This document shows, in pieces, positions 1 through 5,721 of a stretch of 56,521 bases of DNA. The notes beneath the pieces were generated by a model. That model was not told where the DNA came from, searched no databases, and was given only the letters and a program-made list of their open reading frames with translations. The stretch is from Bacillota bacterium (GTDB taxonomy: Bacteria > Bacillota > Bacilli > Paenibacillales > Paenibacillaceae): the NCBI GenBank assembly GCA_023391635.1, contig JAEWAQ010000044.1:1-56521 (forward strand), read 5' to 3'. Position numbers and translations under genes: made by a program. Positions within the stretch are counted from its first letter, which is position 1. Each line of letters opens with the position of its first letter.

Positions 1-199
1 GGTGTCCAGAGGGCGCAGCGCCTCGGAATCCCCCTTCCGGGGAAGGGGGACTTAGGGGGGTGGCGGAAACCCTTAGGGGGGTGGCGGAAACCCTTAGGGG
101 GGTGGCGGAAACCCTAAGGGGGTTGGAGAAATGGGTTGGAGAAATCCCTTATGGACTGGAGGAAATCCCTTCGCGAGTTGGCGATAATAAGGGGGGGTC
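1..199. repeat. G-rich dispersed repeat with internal 21-bp tandem array
   Basis: The first ~60 bases match a second copy at about 2924-2983 almost base for base. They carry a perfect 10-bp inverted repeat (29-38 with 41-50, TCCCCCTTCC/GGAAGGGGGA). Three identical 21-bp units follow at 51-71, 72-92 and 93-113, then three or more degenerate units to about 190. The unit length keeps reading frame, so the stretch reads as a repeated seven-residue peptide on the plus strand, but no gene is supported. The element may extend beyond the window start. Confidence 0.8.
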
Positions 200-219
200 A
201 AAAGGGGGTCGCCCCTTTA
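198..219 (-). terminator. Probable terminator of gap
   Basis: Immediately downstream of the gap stop codon, the minus strand reads AAAGGGG, a short loop, CCCCTTTT. This is a compact GC-rich hairpin running into T residues. It overlaps the edge of the G-rich repeat, so part of the hairpin may belong to that element. Confidence 0.55.
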
Positions 220-221
220 AC

Positions 222-1226
222 TTAAAGCCCCTTCGATGCCACGAACGCTGCCAAATCGACCACGCGGTTCGAATAGCCCCATTCGTTATCATACCAGGAA
301 ACGACCTTCACCATGTTGCCTTCGACAACCATCGTCGACAGCGCGTCGATCGTGGAGGAAGCAGGGTCGCCGTTGTAATCTCTCGATACGAGCGGCTCGT
401 CCGAGTAATTCAAGATTCCCTTCAGCGGGCCGTCAGCTGCAGCTTTCAACGCTGCGTTCACTTCGTCTACGGTTACGCTCACTTTCAGCTCGGCAACCAG
501 GTCGGTTACCGACACGTTCGGCGTCGGCACGCGGAAGGACATACCGTTCAGCTTGCCCTTCAGTTCAGGCAGAACCAAGGATACGGCTTTCGCAGCGCCC
601 GTCGTGGAAGGAATGATATTCTCTGCGGCAGCACGAGCGCGGCGCAGATCCTTGTGCGGCAGGTCGAGTACTTGCTGGTCGTTCGTATAAGAGTGGATGG
701 TCGTCATCATGCCCTTGACGATGCCGAACTTCTCGTGGAGCACCTTGGTGAACGGAGCCAGGCAATTCGTCGTACAAGAAGCGTTGGAAATGACCGTATG
801 TTGTGCGGGATCGTACTTGTCCTCGTTGACACCCAATACGATCGTGATGTCTTCGCCGGATGCCGGCGCGGAGATGATCACCTTTTTGGCTCCGCCGTTC
901 AGGTGAAGGGAAGCCTTCTCCTTCGCGGTGAAGATGCCGGTGGATTCTACGACGATTTCAGCCCCTACGGAAGCCCACGGCAGATTGCCAGGATCGCGCT
1001 CTGCGAACACCTTGATCGTCTTTCCGTTCACGATCAGCGCGCCTTCGCCTACTTGTACCGTTGCGTCCAGACGGCCGTGCGTCGAATCGTATTTGAGCAA
1101 ATGGGCCAGCGTGCTGACATCGGTCAGATCGTTGACGGCGACGATTTCGACATTCGGGTTGTTCAGCGCTGCACGAAACACATTGCGGCCGATACGGCCA
1201 AATCCGTTAATACCAACCTTTACCAT
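222..1226 (-). CDS. gap: Glyceraldehyde-3-phosphate dehydrogenase, NAD-type (GapA)
   Basis: This cytoplasmic glycolytic enzyme oxidises and phosphorylates glyceraldehyde-3-phosphate to 1,3-bisphosphoglycerate with NAD. The 334 residues are the normal length for the family. The Rossmann motif GINGFGRIGRN lies at 5-15, the catalytic cysteine in SNASCTTN at C151, and the partner histidine at H178. The Leu-Pro pair at 189-190 (LDLPHK) is typical of NAD-specific glycolytic enzymes rather than the NADP-using gluconeogenic paralogue. A clear AAGGAGG lies upstream of the ATG. The gene is directly downstream of cggR on the same strand, as in the Bacillus cggR-gapA operon, so it is expected to be repressed by CggR when fructose-1,6-bisphosphate is low. 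A hairpin sits in the intergenic gap. Confidence 0.97.
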   Translation of the reverse strand: MVKVGINGFGRIGRNVFRAALNNPNVEIVAVNDLTDVSTLAHLLKYDSTHGRLDATVQVGEGALIVNGKTIKVFAERDPGNLPWASVGAEIVVESTGIFTAKEKASLHLNGGAKKVIISAPASGEDITIVLGVNEDKYDPAQHTVISNASCTTNCLAPFTKVLHEKFGIVKGMMTTIHSYTNDQQVLDLPHKDLRRARAAAENIIPSTTGAAKAVSLVLPELKGKLNGMSFRVPTPNVSVTDLVAELKVSVTVDEVNAALKAAADGPLKGILNYSDEPLVSRDYNGDPASSTIDALSTMVVEGNMVKVVSWYDNEWGYSNRVVDLAAFVASKGL

Positions 1227-1271
1227 GATGGGTTGCCTCCTTGGGAATGTTCATTTTTTTGATCTATATCA

Positions 1272-1287
1272 GGCGCAAGGGTGCGCC
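1272..1287 (-). promoter_or_regulatory. Hairpin between cggR and gap
   Basis: The sequence is a perfect 6-bp inverted repeat with a 4-base loop (GGCGCA/TGCGCC), located 45-60 bases upstream of the gap ATG and after the cggR stop. There is no T-run, so it is not an obvious terminator. In Bacillus subtilis the cggR-gapA mRNA is cleaved near the end of cggR, and a 5' stem-loop stabilises the gapA part. This hairpin sits where such a stabiliser would be; the role here is inferred. Confidence 0.45.
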
Positions 1288-1344
1288 AAGACCACCATTG
1301 TACAGACTAGCTCCGTTCACTGCAGGAACAATGCGAATCATTGC

Positions 1345-2388
1345 CTATACCATCAGTTTAACCCCTGGAGCGTGTTGTAAAGCCTCCATCGCGGCCGCTT
1401 CATCGGTGACAAGCACGTCGTCATGTCCGAATCTGAGCACGGACGCGATCGCTTCGCCTTTGCTTCTGCCCCCGGCAATGCCGATGACGACTTCTGCCGA
1501 CTGAATATCCTCAAGCCGAAGTCCTGCCGTAGCCATGCGGTGGACGACTTTCCCGTCTCGGTCGAAGTAGTAGCCGAATGCTTCGGCCAGCGCTCCGTCC
1601 CTCCGAATCTCTTCCATCGTCGCCCCGTTCACCTTGCGCCGCTGGGCCATCGTTATGGCGTCGCCGATCCCGTGGACGACGATCCGCGCGCTCCGGATCA
1701 TGTCGACGACTTCCCGGACGCCGGGCTCCTGCATGATCGTCTGATACGCTTCCTCGCTCAGATGATCGGGTACGTGCAGCATGCGGTATCTGGCCCCCGT
1801 ACGCTTGGCAAGCTCGGAAGCGATCGTGTTCGCCTGGTAGTCGACGCTCTCGCCCAATCCGCCTCGTGCGGGCACGAACCAATTGTCCTTCTGCGCACTC
1901 GGCATCGAAAATTGGGAAGCCATGCGGAACATGGTCGACCCGCCCATAACCGCAACGACGTCGCCGAGCGACATGTTGTCCCGGAGCATCCGGGCGCCCG
2001 CGCGTCCGAGTTCCCACTTGACGTGATCCGAATCGTCAGAATCTCCCGGCACGATGATCACGCGCTTCAGAGAGAAGGCCGCCCGCACCTGTTCTTCCAA
2101 TTCGGATAGCCCGAGCAAGTCTTTCACGTGCGGTTCCAGATCGTCCAACAGCTGTCGCCCCGCTTCGCTGAGCGTCATGCCCGACGTTCCGGTGTCCAGC
2201 AAGCCTTGCTCGCGAAGAATGTCCAGTTCGGAACGCAATACCCTTTCCGTCAAGCCGAGTTCCGTTGCCAGGGACCGCCTGCCGATCGTTCCCGTTCGGG
2301 AAACTCGCTGCAGAATCTCATATCGCATCTGAAAGGTCTGCATCAGATCGGGCAGCAATTTCTTCTGTAACTGCAGTAATTTCCGCAT
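1345..2388 (-). CDS. cggR: Central glycolytic genes regulator CggR (SorC family)
   Basis: This is a DNA-binding repressor of the glycolytic gap operon that is inactivated by fructose-1,6-bisphosphate. The 347 residues start with a helix-turn-helix region (about 30-60, RRSLATELGLTERVLRSELD). A SorC/DeoR-type sugar-binding domain follows, with GGSTMFRMA, the conserved HGIGDA stretch and GIAGG near the C-terminus. The position directly upstream of gap and the tandem operator in front of the gene support CggR over other SorC regulators. It is probably autoregulated, because its promoter overlaps the operator. The ATG lies 13 bases after an AGGAGG stretch. Confidence 0.94.
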   Translation of the reverse strand: MRKLLQLQKKLLPDLMQTFQMRYEILQRVSRTGTIGRRSLATELGLTERVLRSELDILREQGLLDTGTSGMTLSEAGRQLLDDLEPHVKDLLGLSELEEQVRAAFSLKRVIIVPGDSDDSDHVKWELGRAGARMLRDNMSLGDVVAVMGGSTMFRMASQFSMPSAQKDNWFVPARGGLGESVDYQANTIASELAKRTGARYRMLHVPDHLSEEAYQTIMQEPGVREVVDMIRSARIVVHGIGDAITMAQRRKVNGATMEEIRRDGALAEAFGYYFDRDGKVVHRMATAGLRLEDIQSAEVVIGIAGGRSKGEAIASVLRFGHDDVLVTDEAAAMEALQHAPGVKLMV

Positions 2389-2447
2389 CGCTCCGATGTT
2401 CCTCCTGTGCCGATCATAGAGATTTCCAAAACAGACGTTTTATCACT

Positions 2448-2518
2448 GGACGAAAAACGTCCCGGTACATCTTTTTTGGTCCCACATCTATTTTATCGAA
2501 AACAACGGGCGCGTGCAA
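2448..2518 (-). promoter_or_regulatory. cggR-gap promoter and tandem CggR operator
   Basis: On the minus strand, -35 TTGCAC (2513-2518) and -10 TAAAAT (2490-2495) are separated by 17 bp. Immediately downstream are two GGGAC half-motifs exactly 20 bp apart (around 2480-2484 and 2460-2464), the second reading CGGGACGTTTTTCGTCC. The B. subtilis CggR operator has the same tandem CGGGAC arrangement and period, also just downstream of the -10, so this is a confident repressor site. Confidence 0.85.
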
Positions 2519-2563
2519 GCCTGAAAATTTTCATAATCGACAAACTTATCTTTGCGATTCTCC

Positions 2564-2592
2564 TTGCTTTTTGGCCCGCCATCCCCTATAAT
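2564..2592 (+). promoter_or_regulatory. Sigma-A promoter of tRNA-Arg
   Basis: TTGCTT (2564-2569), a 17-bp spacer and a perfect TATAAT (2587-2592) end 27 bases before the first base of the tRNA. Confidence 0.8.
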
Positions 2593-2619
2593 AATTTTTG
2601 CTGTCCTTAATTGCATTGT

Positions 2620-2694
2620 GCGCCCGTGGTCCAACGGATATGACGCAGGCCTCCGGAGCCTGAGATTGGGGTTCGATTCCCTACGGGCGCGCCA
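2620..2694 (+). tRNA. tRNA-Arg (anticodon CCG)
   Basis: The acceptor stem GCGCCCG pairs with CGGGCGC. The anticodon arm CAGGC/GCCTG encloses CTCCGGA, giving anticodon CCG (Arg, codon CGG). The T-arm GGTTCGATTCC is present and CCA is genome-encoded. It is a monocistronic gene with its own promoter and a terminator right behind. Confidence 0.97.
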
Positions 2695-2713
2695 ACTACT
2701 ATCATTGATCACG

Positions 2714-2741
2714 ACCGGTCGTCCCATACGACCGGTTTTTT
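2714..2741 (+). terminator. Terminator of tRNA-Arg
   Basis: A perfect 9-bp stem ACCGGTCGT/ACGACCGGT with a 5-base loop is followed by TTTTT. Confidence 0.9.
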
Positions 2742-2892
2742 ATTGTTATTCGCCACCCCTTGCCTCGCCTTTTGCCTTGCCTTTATGCCATTTTATCCGC
2801 CCCACCCTTTTCCCTTGCCGTTTTGCTTTTTCATTCACCTCACTCTTTCTCCTTCACCCCCTTAATACCCGCTATACCACCTCCCTCCACAC
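2742..2892. other. Pyrimidine-rich non-coding stretch
   Basis: About 150 bases between the tRNA terminator and the dispersed repeat are strongly biased to C and T on the plus strand, with short irregular TTGCC/CCTTTT-like blocks. No reading frame with a ribosome-binding site was found in it. Confidence 0.6.
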
Positions 2893-3010
2893 AAGCCCCG
2901 TAACCCATCGAAAATAAAATGCGGGTGTCCAGAGGGCGCAGCGCCTCGGAATCCCCCTTCCGGGGATGGGGGACTTAGGGGGTTGGCGAAATCCCTTAGG
3001 GGATTGGCGA
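2893..3010. repeat. Second copy of the dispersed repeat, upstream of clpP
   Basis: Positions 2924-2983 repeat the first 60 bases of the window with one mismatch in the inverted repeat (GGGGAT instead of GGGGAA). Two degenerate tandem units follow (CTTAGGGGGTTGGCGAAATCC type). The block 2893-2922 (AGCCCCGTAACCCATCGA, then ATAAAATGC) is also found near 5290-5315 without the G-rich part. The element stops about 7 bp before the CtsR box of clpP. Confidence 0.8.
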
Positions 3011-3017
3011 AAAAAAG

Positions 3018-3057
3018 TTTGACGTTCTTTGACTTTCGCTGAAAAATCCGATAAAAT
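3018..3057 (+). promoter_or_regulatory. clpP promoter with CtsR operator
   Basis: TTTGACGTTCTTTGACT (3018-3034) is, on the other strand, the CtsR heptad repeat AGTCAAA, 3 bases, CGTCAAA. The downstream heptad overlaps the -35 TTGACT (3029-3034), which is 17 bp from the -10 TAAAAT (3052-3057). This predicts heat-shock and protein-stress derepression of clpP by CtsR. Confidence 0.88.
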
Positions 3058-3089
3058 GAAGAAACCAATTCGAAGGAGGGACGTCTGAC

Positions 3090-3671
3090 ATGAGCTTTAT
3101 TCCTATGGTTGTCGAACAAAGCAATCGCGGCGAGCGGGCCTACGACATCTATTCCCGCTTGCTGAAAGACCGTATCATCTTCCTGGGCACGCCGGTGAAC
3201 GATGTGGTCGCGAACTCCATTATCGCCCAACTGCTGTTTCTGGCCGCAGAAGATCCGGAGAAGGATATCAGCCTGTACATCAACAGCCCGGGCGGCTCCA
3301 TCACATCCGGTATGGCCATCTTCGATACGATGCAATTCATCAAGCCGGACGTCTCCACAATCTGCGTCGGCATGGCCGCATCGATGGGCGCGTTCCTGCT
3401 CGCGGCGGGAGCCAAGGGCAAGCGCTTCGCGCTGCCAAACAGCGAAGTGATGATCCACCAGCCGCTTGGCGGAGCTGAAGGCCAAGCCAGCGACATCGAG
3501 ATCCGTGCACGCCGCATCCTGAAGCTGCGGGATAAGCTGAACCGGATCCTGTCCGAACGTACGGGCCAGCCGCTGGAGCGCATCGAGAAGGATACCGATC
3601 GAGACAACTTCATGGAGGCTGCAACCGCCCAAGAATACGGCTTGATCGATAAGGTGATCGAGAAGATCTAA
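3090..3671 (+). CDS. clpP: ATP-dependent Clp protease proteolytic subunit ClpP
   Basis: This is the serine peptidase that forms the two-ring ClpP barrel and works with ClpC, ClpX or ClpE ATPases in cytoplasmic protein turnover. The 193 residues carry the full catalytic triad: S98 in GMAASMGAF, H123 in MIHQPLGG and D172. The oxyanion region NSPGG is at 65-69. GAAGGAGGG precedes the ATG at normal spacing. The gene is transcribed alone from a CtsR-controlled promoter and followed by a strong hairpin. Confidence 0.98.
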   Translation: MSFIPMVVEQSNRGERAYDIYSRLLKDRIIFLGTPVNDVVANSIIAQLLFLAAEDPEKDISLYINSPGGSITSGMAIFDTMQFIKPDVSTICVGMAASMGAFLLAAGAKGKRFALPNSEVMIHQPLGGAEGQASDIEIRARRILKLRDKLNRILSERTGQPLERIEKDTDRDNFMEAATAQEYGLIDKVIEKI

Positions 3672-3721
3672 TCCTATCAGGTTGAATTTGCCGACATCGG
3701 CGAACTACCGGGCAAATACGA

Positions 3722-3767
3722 AGCAGCATCCCCCTTCCGACAACGGTTAGCCGGGGATGCTGCTTTT
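3722..3767 (+). terminator. Terminator of clpP
   Basis: AGCAGCATCCCC (3722-3733) pairs perfectly with GGGGATGCTGCT (3753-3764), followed by TTT. The hairpin could also stop transcripts arriving from the opposite strand. Confidence 0.85.
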
Positions 3768-3868
3768 AACGTGCGCACCTTTCGTCCTTAAATCCACATC
3801 AAATCAACTTGGCATCCCGTCAGTCCCCAGCGCTCCGCACAGACTCCTCATACCCCCGCAAATTTCCG

Positions 3869-3899
3869 ATTATATACCACACACTGGCGAACCTGTCAA
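3869..3899 (-). promoter_or_regulatory. Orphan sigma-A-like promoter facing clpP
   Basis: On the minus strand a perfect TTGACA (3894-3899) is 17 bp from TATATA (3871-3876), which overlaps a TATAAT (3869-3874). No gene lies downstream on that strand for about 770 bases. A transcript starting near 3862 would run about 140 nt to the clpP terminator hairpin. Confidence 0.55.
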
Positions 3900-3904
3900 G
3901 AAGA

Positions 3905-3920
3905 ATTCAAATCTTTGAAT
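3905..3920. promoter_or_regulatory. Inverted repeat upstream of sda
   Basis: ATTCAAA, 2 bases, TTTGAAT is a perfect 7-bp inverted repeat located between the minus-strand orphan promoter and the sda gene. It may be a regulator site; there is no direct evidence. Confidence 0.35.
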
Positions 3921-3954
3921 CCCCCCTCTTCCTCGCCAACAAACCATGTTATGC

Positions 3955-3982
3955 TTGAAACACAGAACTTGTACCATATAGC
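3955..3982 (+). promoter_or_regulatory. Possible sda promoter
   Basis: TTGAAA (3955-3960), a 16-bp spacer and TATAGC (3977-3982) lie about 50 bases upstream of the sda start. The match is moderate. No convincing DnaA boxes, which control sda in B. subtilis, were seen. Confidence 0.4.
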
Positions 3983-4031
3983 CCCAATTATCGTTCTTCT
4001 TGGAACAATGTCACAGAGGAGGGATCCCAAG

Positions 4032-4292
4032 ATGAAACACAACGTCCATCCTTATCTCGTGCCCAAACGGCGTTCAACAAGCGCTCTCGCATCGCAATCC
4101 GACGAGGGTCTCACAGACTGCATCACCGCCCGCCGTTTAAGCGATAAAGCTTCTCTGCTTCGCCCGCTGCAAGACGAACACCTGCTGGAAGTGTACCGCG
4201 AAGCCAAGAAGATGAACTTATCGAGCGAGTTCATCGAGCTGTTGGAAGAAGCCATCTCCATGCGCCAGTTGGAACATCGGCAACAGGCTTGA
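4032..4292 (+). CDS. sda: Sporulation checkpoint protein Sda (histidine kinase inhibitor)
   Basis: Sda blocks autophosphorylation of sporulation kinases such as KinA when DNA replication is disturbed. Of the 86 residues, 43-84 match the Sda helical hairpin closely: LQDEHLLEVYREAKKMNL, then EFIELLEEAI. The phenylalanine at 67 aligns with the kinase-contacting Phe of B. subtilis Sda. The start was chosen at 4032 because AGAGGAGGG precedes it; a longer frame opens at 3915 without a ribosome-binding site. The protein carries about 42 extra basic, Ser/Thr-rich N-terminal residues absent from the ~46-residue B. subtilis form. An internal start producing a shorter form is possible. Confidence 0.88.
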   Translation: MKHNVHPYLVPKRRSTSALASQSDEGLTDCITARRLSDKASLLRPLQDEHLLEVYREAKKMNLSSEFIELLEEAISMRQLEHRQQA

Positions 4293-4320
4293 CACCGGAG
4301 AACAACACGAGATTCATGAA

Positions 4321-4350
4321 GCGCCGCCCCCGCCGGGGACGGCGCATTTT
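4321..4350 (+). terminator. Terminator of sda
   Basis: GCGCCG and CCCC pair with GGGG and CGGCGC around a short loop, followed by ATTTT. Confidence 0.7.
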
Positions 4351-4374
4351 GTTCATTTCAAGCCCGATATGAAC

Positions 4375-4424
4375 GCAAAGAAGGATCGCCCGGGGCGAAT
4401 CAACTCCGAGCGATCCTTCTTTGC
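4375..4424 (-). terminator. Terminator of the SIMPL-domain gene
   Basis: A perfect 15-bp inverted repeat (GCAAAGAAGGATCGC at 4375-4389 with its complement at 4410-4424) lies 18 bases beyond the stop codon of the minus-strand gene. It is probably bidirectional, sitting between convergent genes; the T-rich part lies within the stem. Confidence 0.7.
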
Positions 4425-4441
4425 TTGATTCCGATTGAACG

Positions 4442-5218
4442 TTACATCTGATATTGCACCGTTACGTTCGCGCTGATCTCGATCTGCCCCGACTGCACGG
4501 AAGTGACCGCCGAATCTCCCATCGCCATCGCCTTGGCCATTGTGGCTTCCATGAAAATCGGCGGCGCGGAGGCAGCTCCTTGCACGATGTTGACGACACC
4601 CTTCACCTGACGGCCTGCCGATGCAGCCAGCGTATCCGCCTTCGCCTTCGCGCTCGTCATCGCCTTCTTCAGCGCCTCGAGCTCATACTGATCGCCCTTC
4701 TCCGTCGCGAATTGCACGCTGTCGATCCGGTTCGCTCCCGCCGCGGACAGCGCGTCGAGCAGCTTGCCGATCTCGTCGAGCTTGCGATAGCTCACTTGAA
4801 TCTGATGAATCGCTGTGTAACCGACCAGCTTGCGGCCGTCCTTCTCCGTGTAGTTGTATTCCGGCTGTACGTAGAACCCGGTCGTCTTCACATCTTTCTT
4901 GTCCAACTTGTACGTCTCGAACAGCGCCTTCTCCACGGCTGCAAATTGTTTCGCATTCGCCTGCTGGGCCGCACCGGCAGTCGCTCCCTTCGTCTCTACC
5001 GCCACGTTCGCGTAGGCGATATCCGGGTCCACCTTGATCGAACCGCTGGCGCCTACCGTAATCGTGTTCAATGCCGACACCTCCGCCTGTGCTGTCACAG
5101 CCGCCGCTTCCGCATTCGCAACGTTTCCTCCCCCATGGCCGTCATTGCCCCATCCCAACAAACCGACCAGTGCGACCGCCGCGACGAGCGCGCCTGCTTG
5201 CCAACCTTTTCTCGACAT
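4442..5218 (-). CDS. Secreted SIMPL-domain (DUF541, YggE-like) protein
   Basis: The 258 residues begin with a short basic stretch and a hydrophobic segment at about 9-24 (AGALVAAVALVGLLGW), so the protein is exported or membrane-anchored. A Gly/Ala-rich linker and the SIMPL domain follow (about 52-257), with NTITVGASGSIKVDPDIA at its start and the typical C-terminal beta strand IEISANVTVQYQM. SIMPL proteins such as E. coli YggE are linked to oxidative-stress tolerance, but no biochemical activity is established. The start is supported by GAAAGGGG 10 bases upstream. The gene is monocistronic. Confidence 0.85.
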   Translation of the reverse strand: MSRKGWQAGALVAAVALVGLLGWGNDGHGGGNVANAEAAAVTAQAEVSALNTITVGASGSIKVDPDIAYANVAVETKGATAGAAQQANAKQFAAVEKALFETYKLDKKDVKTTGFYVQPEYNYTEKDGRKLVGYTAIHQIQVSYRKLDEIGKLLDALSAAGANRIDSVQFATEKGDQYELEALKKAMTSAKAKADTLAASAGRQVKGVVNIVQGAASAPPIFMEATMAKAMAMGDSAVTSVQSGQIEISANVTVQYQM

Positions 5219-5288
5219 GATCCCATTGCCCCTTTCCTGAAATTGCCTTCGAATGTATGGACGTCAGCCGTTCGCGAATTGTTGCAGA

Positions 5289-5315
5289 CCAGCCCCGTAA
5301 TCCATCGATAAAATG
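5289..5315. repeat. Partial copy of dispersed repeat
   Basis: AGCCCCGTAATCCATCGA followed by TAAAATGC matches 2893-2922 with one substitution and a 2-3 base length difference. The G-rich half of the element is missing here. It lies at the end of the HPr terminator. Confidence 0.6.
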
Positions 5316-5340
5316 CAAAAAGCCCCCTCACAGGGAGCTT
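5316..5340 (-). terminator. Terminator of the HPr gene
   Basis: On the minus strand AAAGCTCCCT, a GTG loop and AGGGGGCTTTTT form a 9-bp stem with one G-U pair and a T5 tail, starting about 12 bases after the stop codon. Confidence 0.85.
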
Positions 5341-5351
5341 TGAGCAGGAGA

Positions 5352-5621
5352 TCATTGGTTCTCGAGTTCTTCCTTGCTCACAAGCTGGACTAAAGCGGTT
5401 ACAGCCTGCTCTGCGTCGGAACCCTCCGCACTGATGTGAATCTCCGTGCCCGAGCTGATGGCAAGGCTCATAATGCCCATGATACTCTTGGCATTCACTT
5501 TCTTGTCGTCCTTCTCCACGAAGACGTCGGAGGAGAATTTATTGGCTTCTTGCACGAATAGCGCCGCCGGTCTGGCGTGAAGCCCCGTTTTGAGCCGAAC
5601 AACCACCGGCTGTCTCGTCAT
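5352..5621 (-). CDS. HPr-family phosphocarrier protein at the crh position
   Basis: HPr relays phosphate from enzyme I to PTS transporters through His15. In Firmicutes it is also phosphorylated on Ser46 by HprK to act as a CcpA corepressor. This 89-residue protein has both sites: H15 in TGLHARPAA and S46 in NAKSIMGIM. It lies downstream of whiA, where B. subtilis has crh, whose product lacks His15. By residues it is a PTS-competent HPr rather than a purely regulatory Crh; whether a separate ptsHI exists elsewhere cannot be seen. HprK is encoded at 38.5 kb. A hairpin terminator follows directly. Confidence 0.9.
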   Translation of the reverse strand: MTRQPVVVRLKTGLHARPAALFVQEANKFSSDVFVEKDDKKVNAKSIMGIMSLAISSGTEIHISAEGSDAEQAVTALVQLVSKEELENQ

Positions 5622-5721
5622 TGGAACGGCTACCCCCTAACATGAATTCTATCTTACCGCACGAACCTATATGGATTCGTTAAATATTATAACATTGATT
5701 GGAACCAAAGCGCCATAGTGC

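Noticed and set aside
51..190. Tandem repeats as a CRISPR array
   Set aside because: Units are directly adjacent without unique spacers, and no cas genes are in the window.
60..1262. 400-residue open frame on the plus strand opening with a repeated AETLRGV peptide
   Set aside because: It lies antisense over gap, and the repeated peptide is only the 21-bp DNA repeat read in frame; no ribosome-binding site.
3780..4030. DnaA boxes upstream of sda
   Set aside because: AAATCCACA and TTATATACC-like sequences each have at least two mismatches to TTATCCACA; no cluster as in B. subtilis.
5352..5621. Naming the HPr-family gene crh
   Set aside because: His15 is present, which is the residue that Crh lacks, so location alone does not justify the name.
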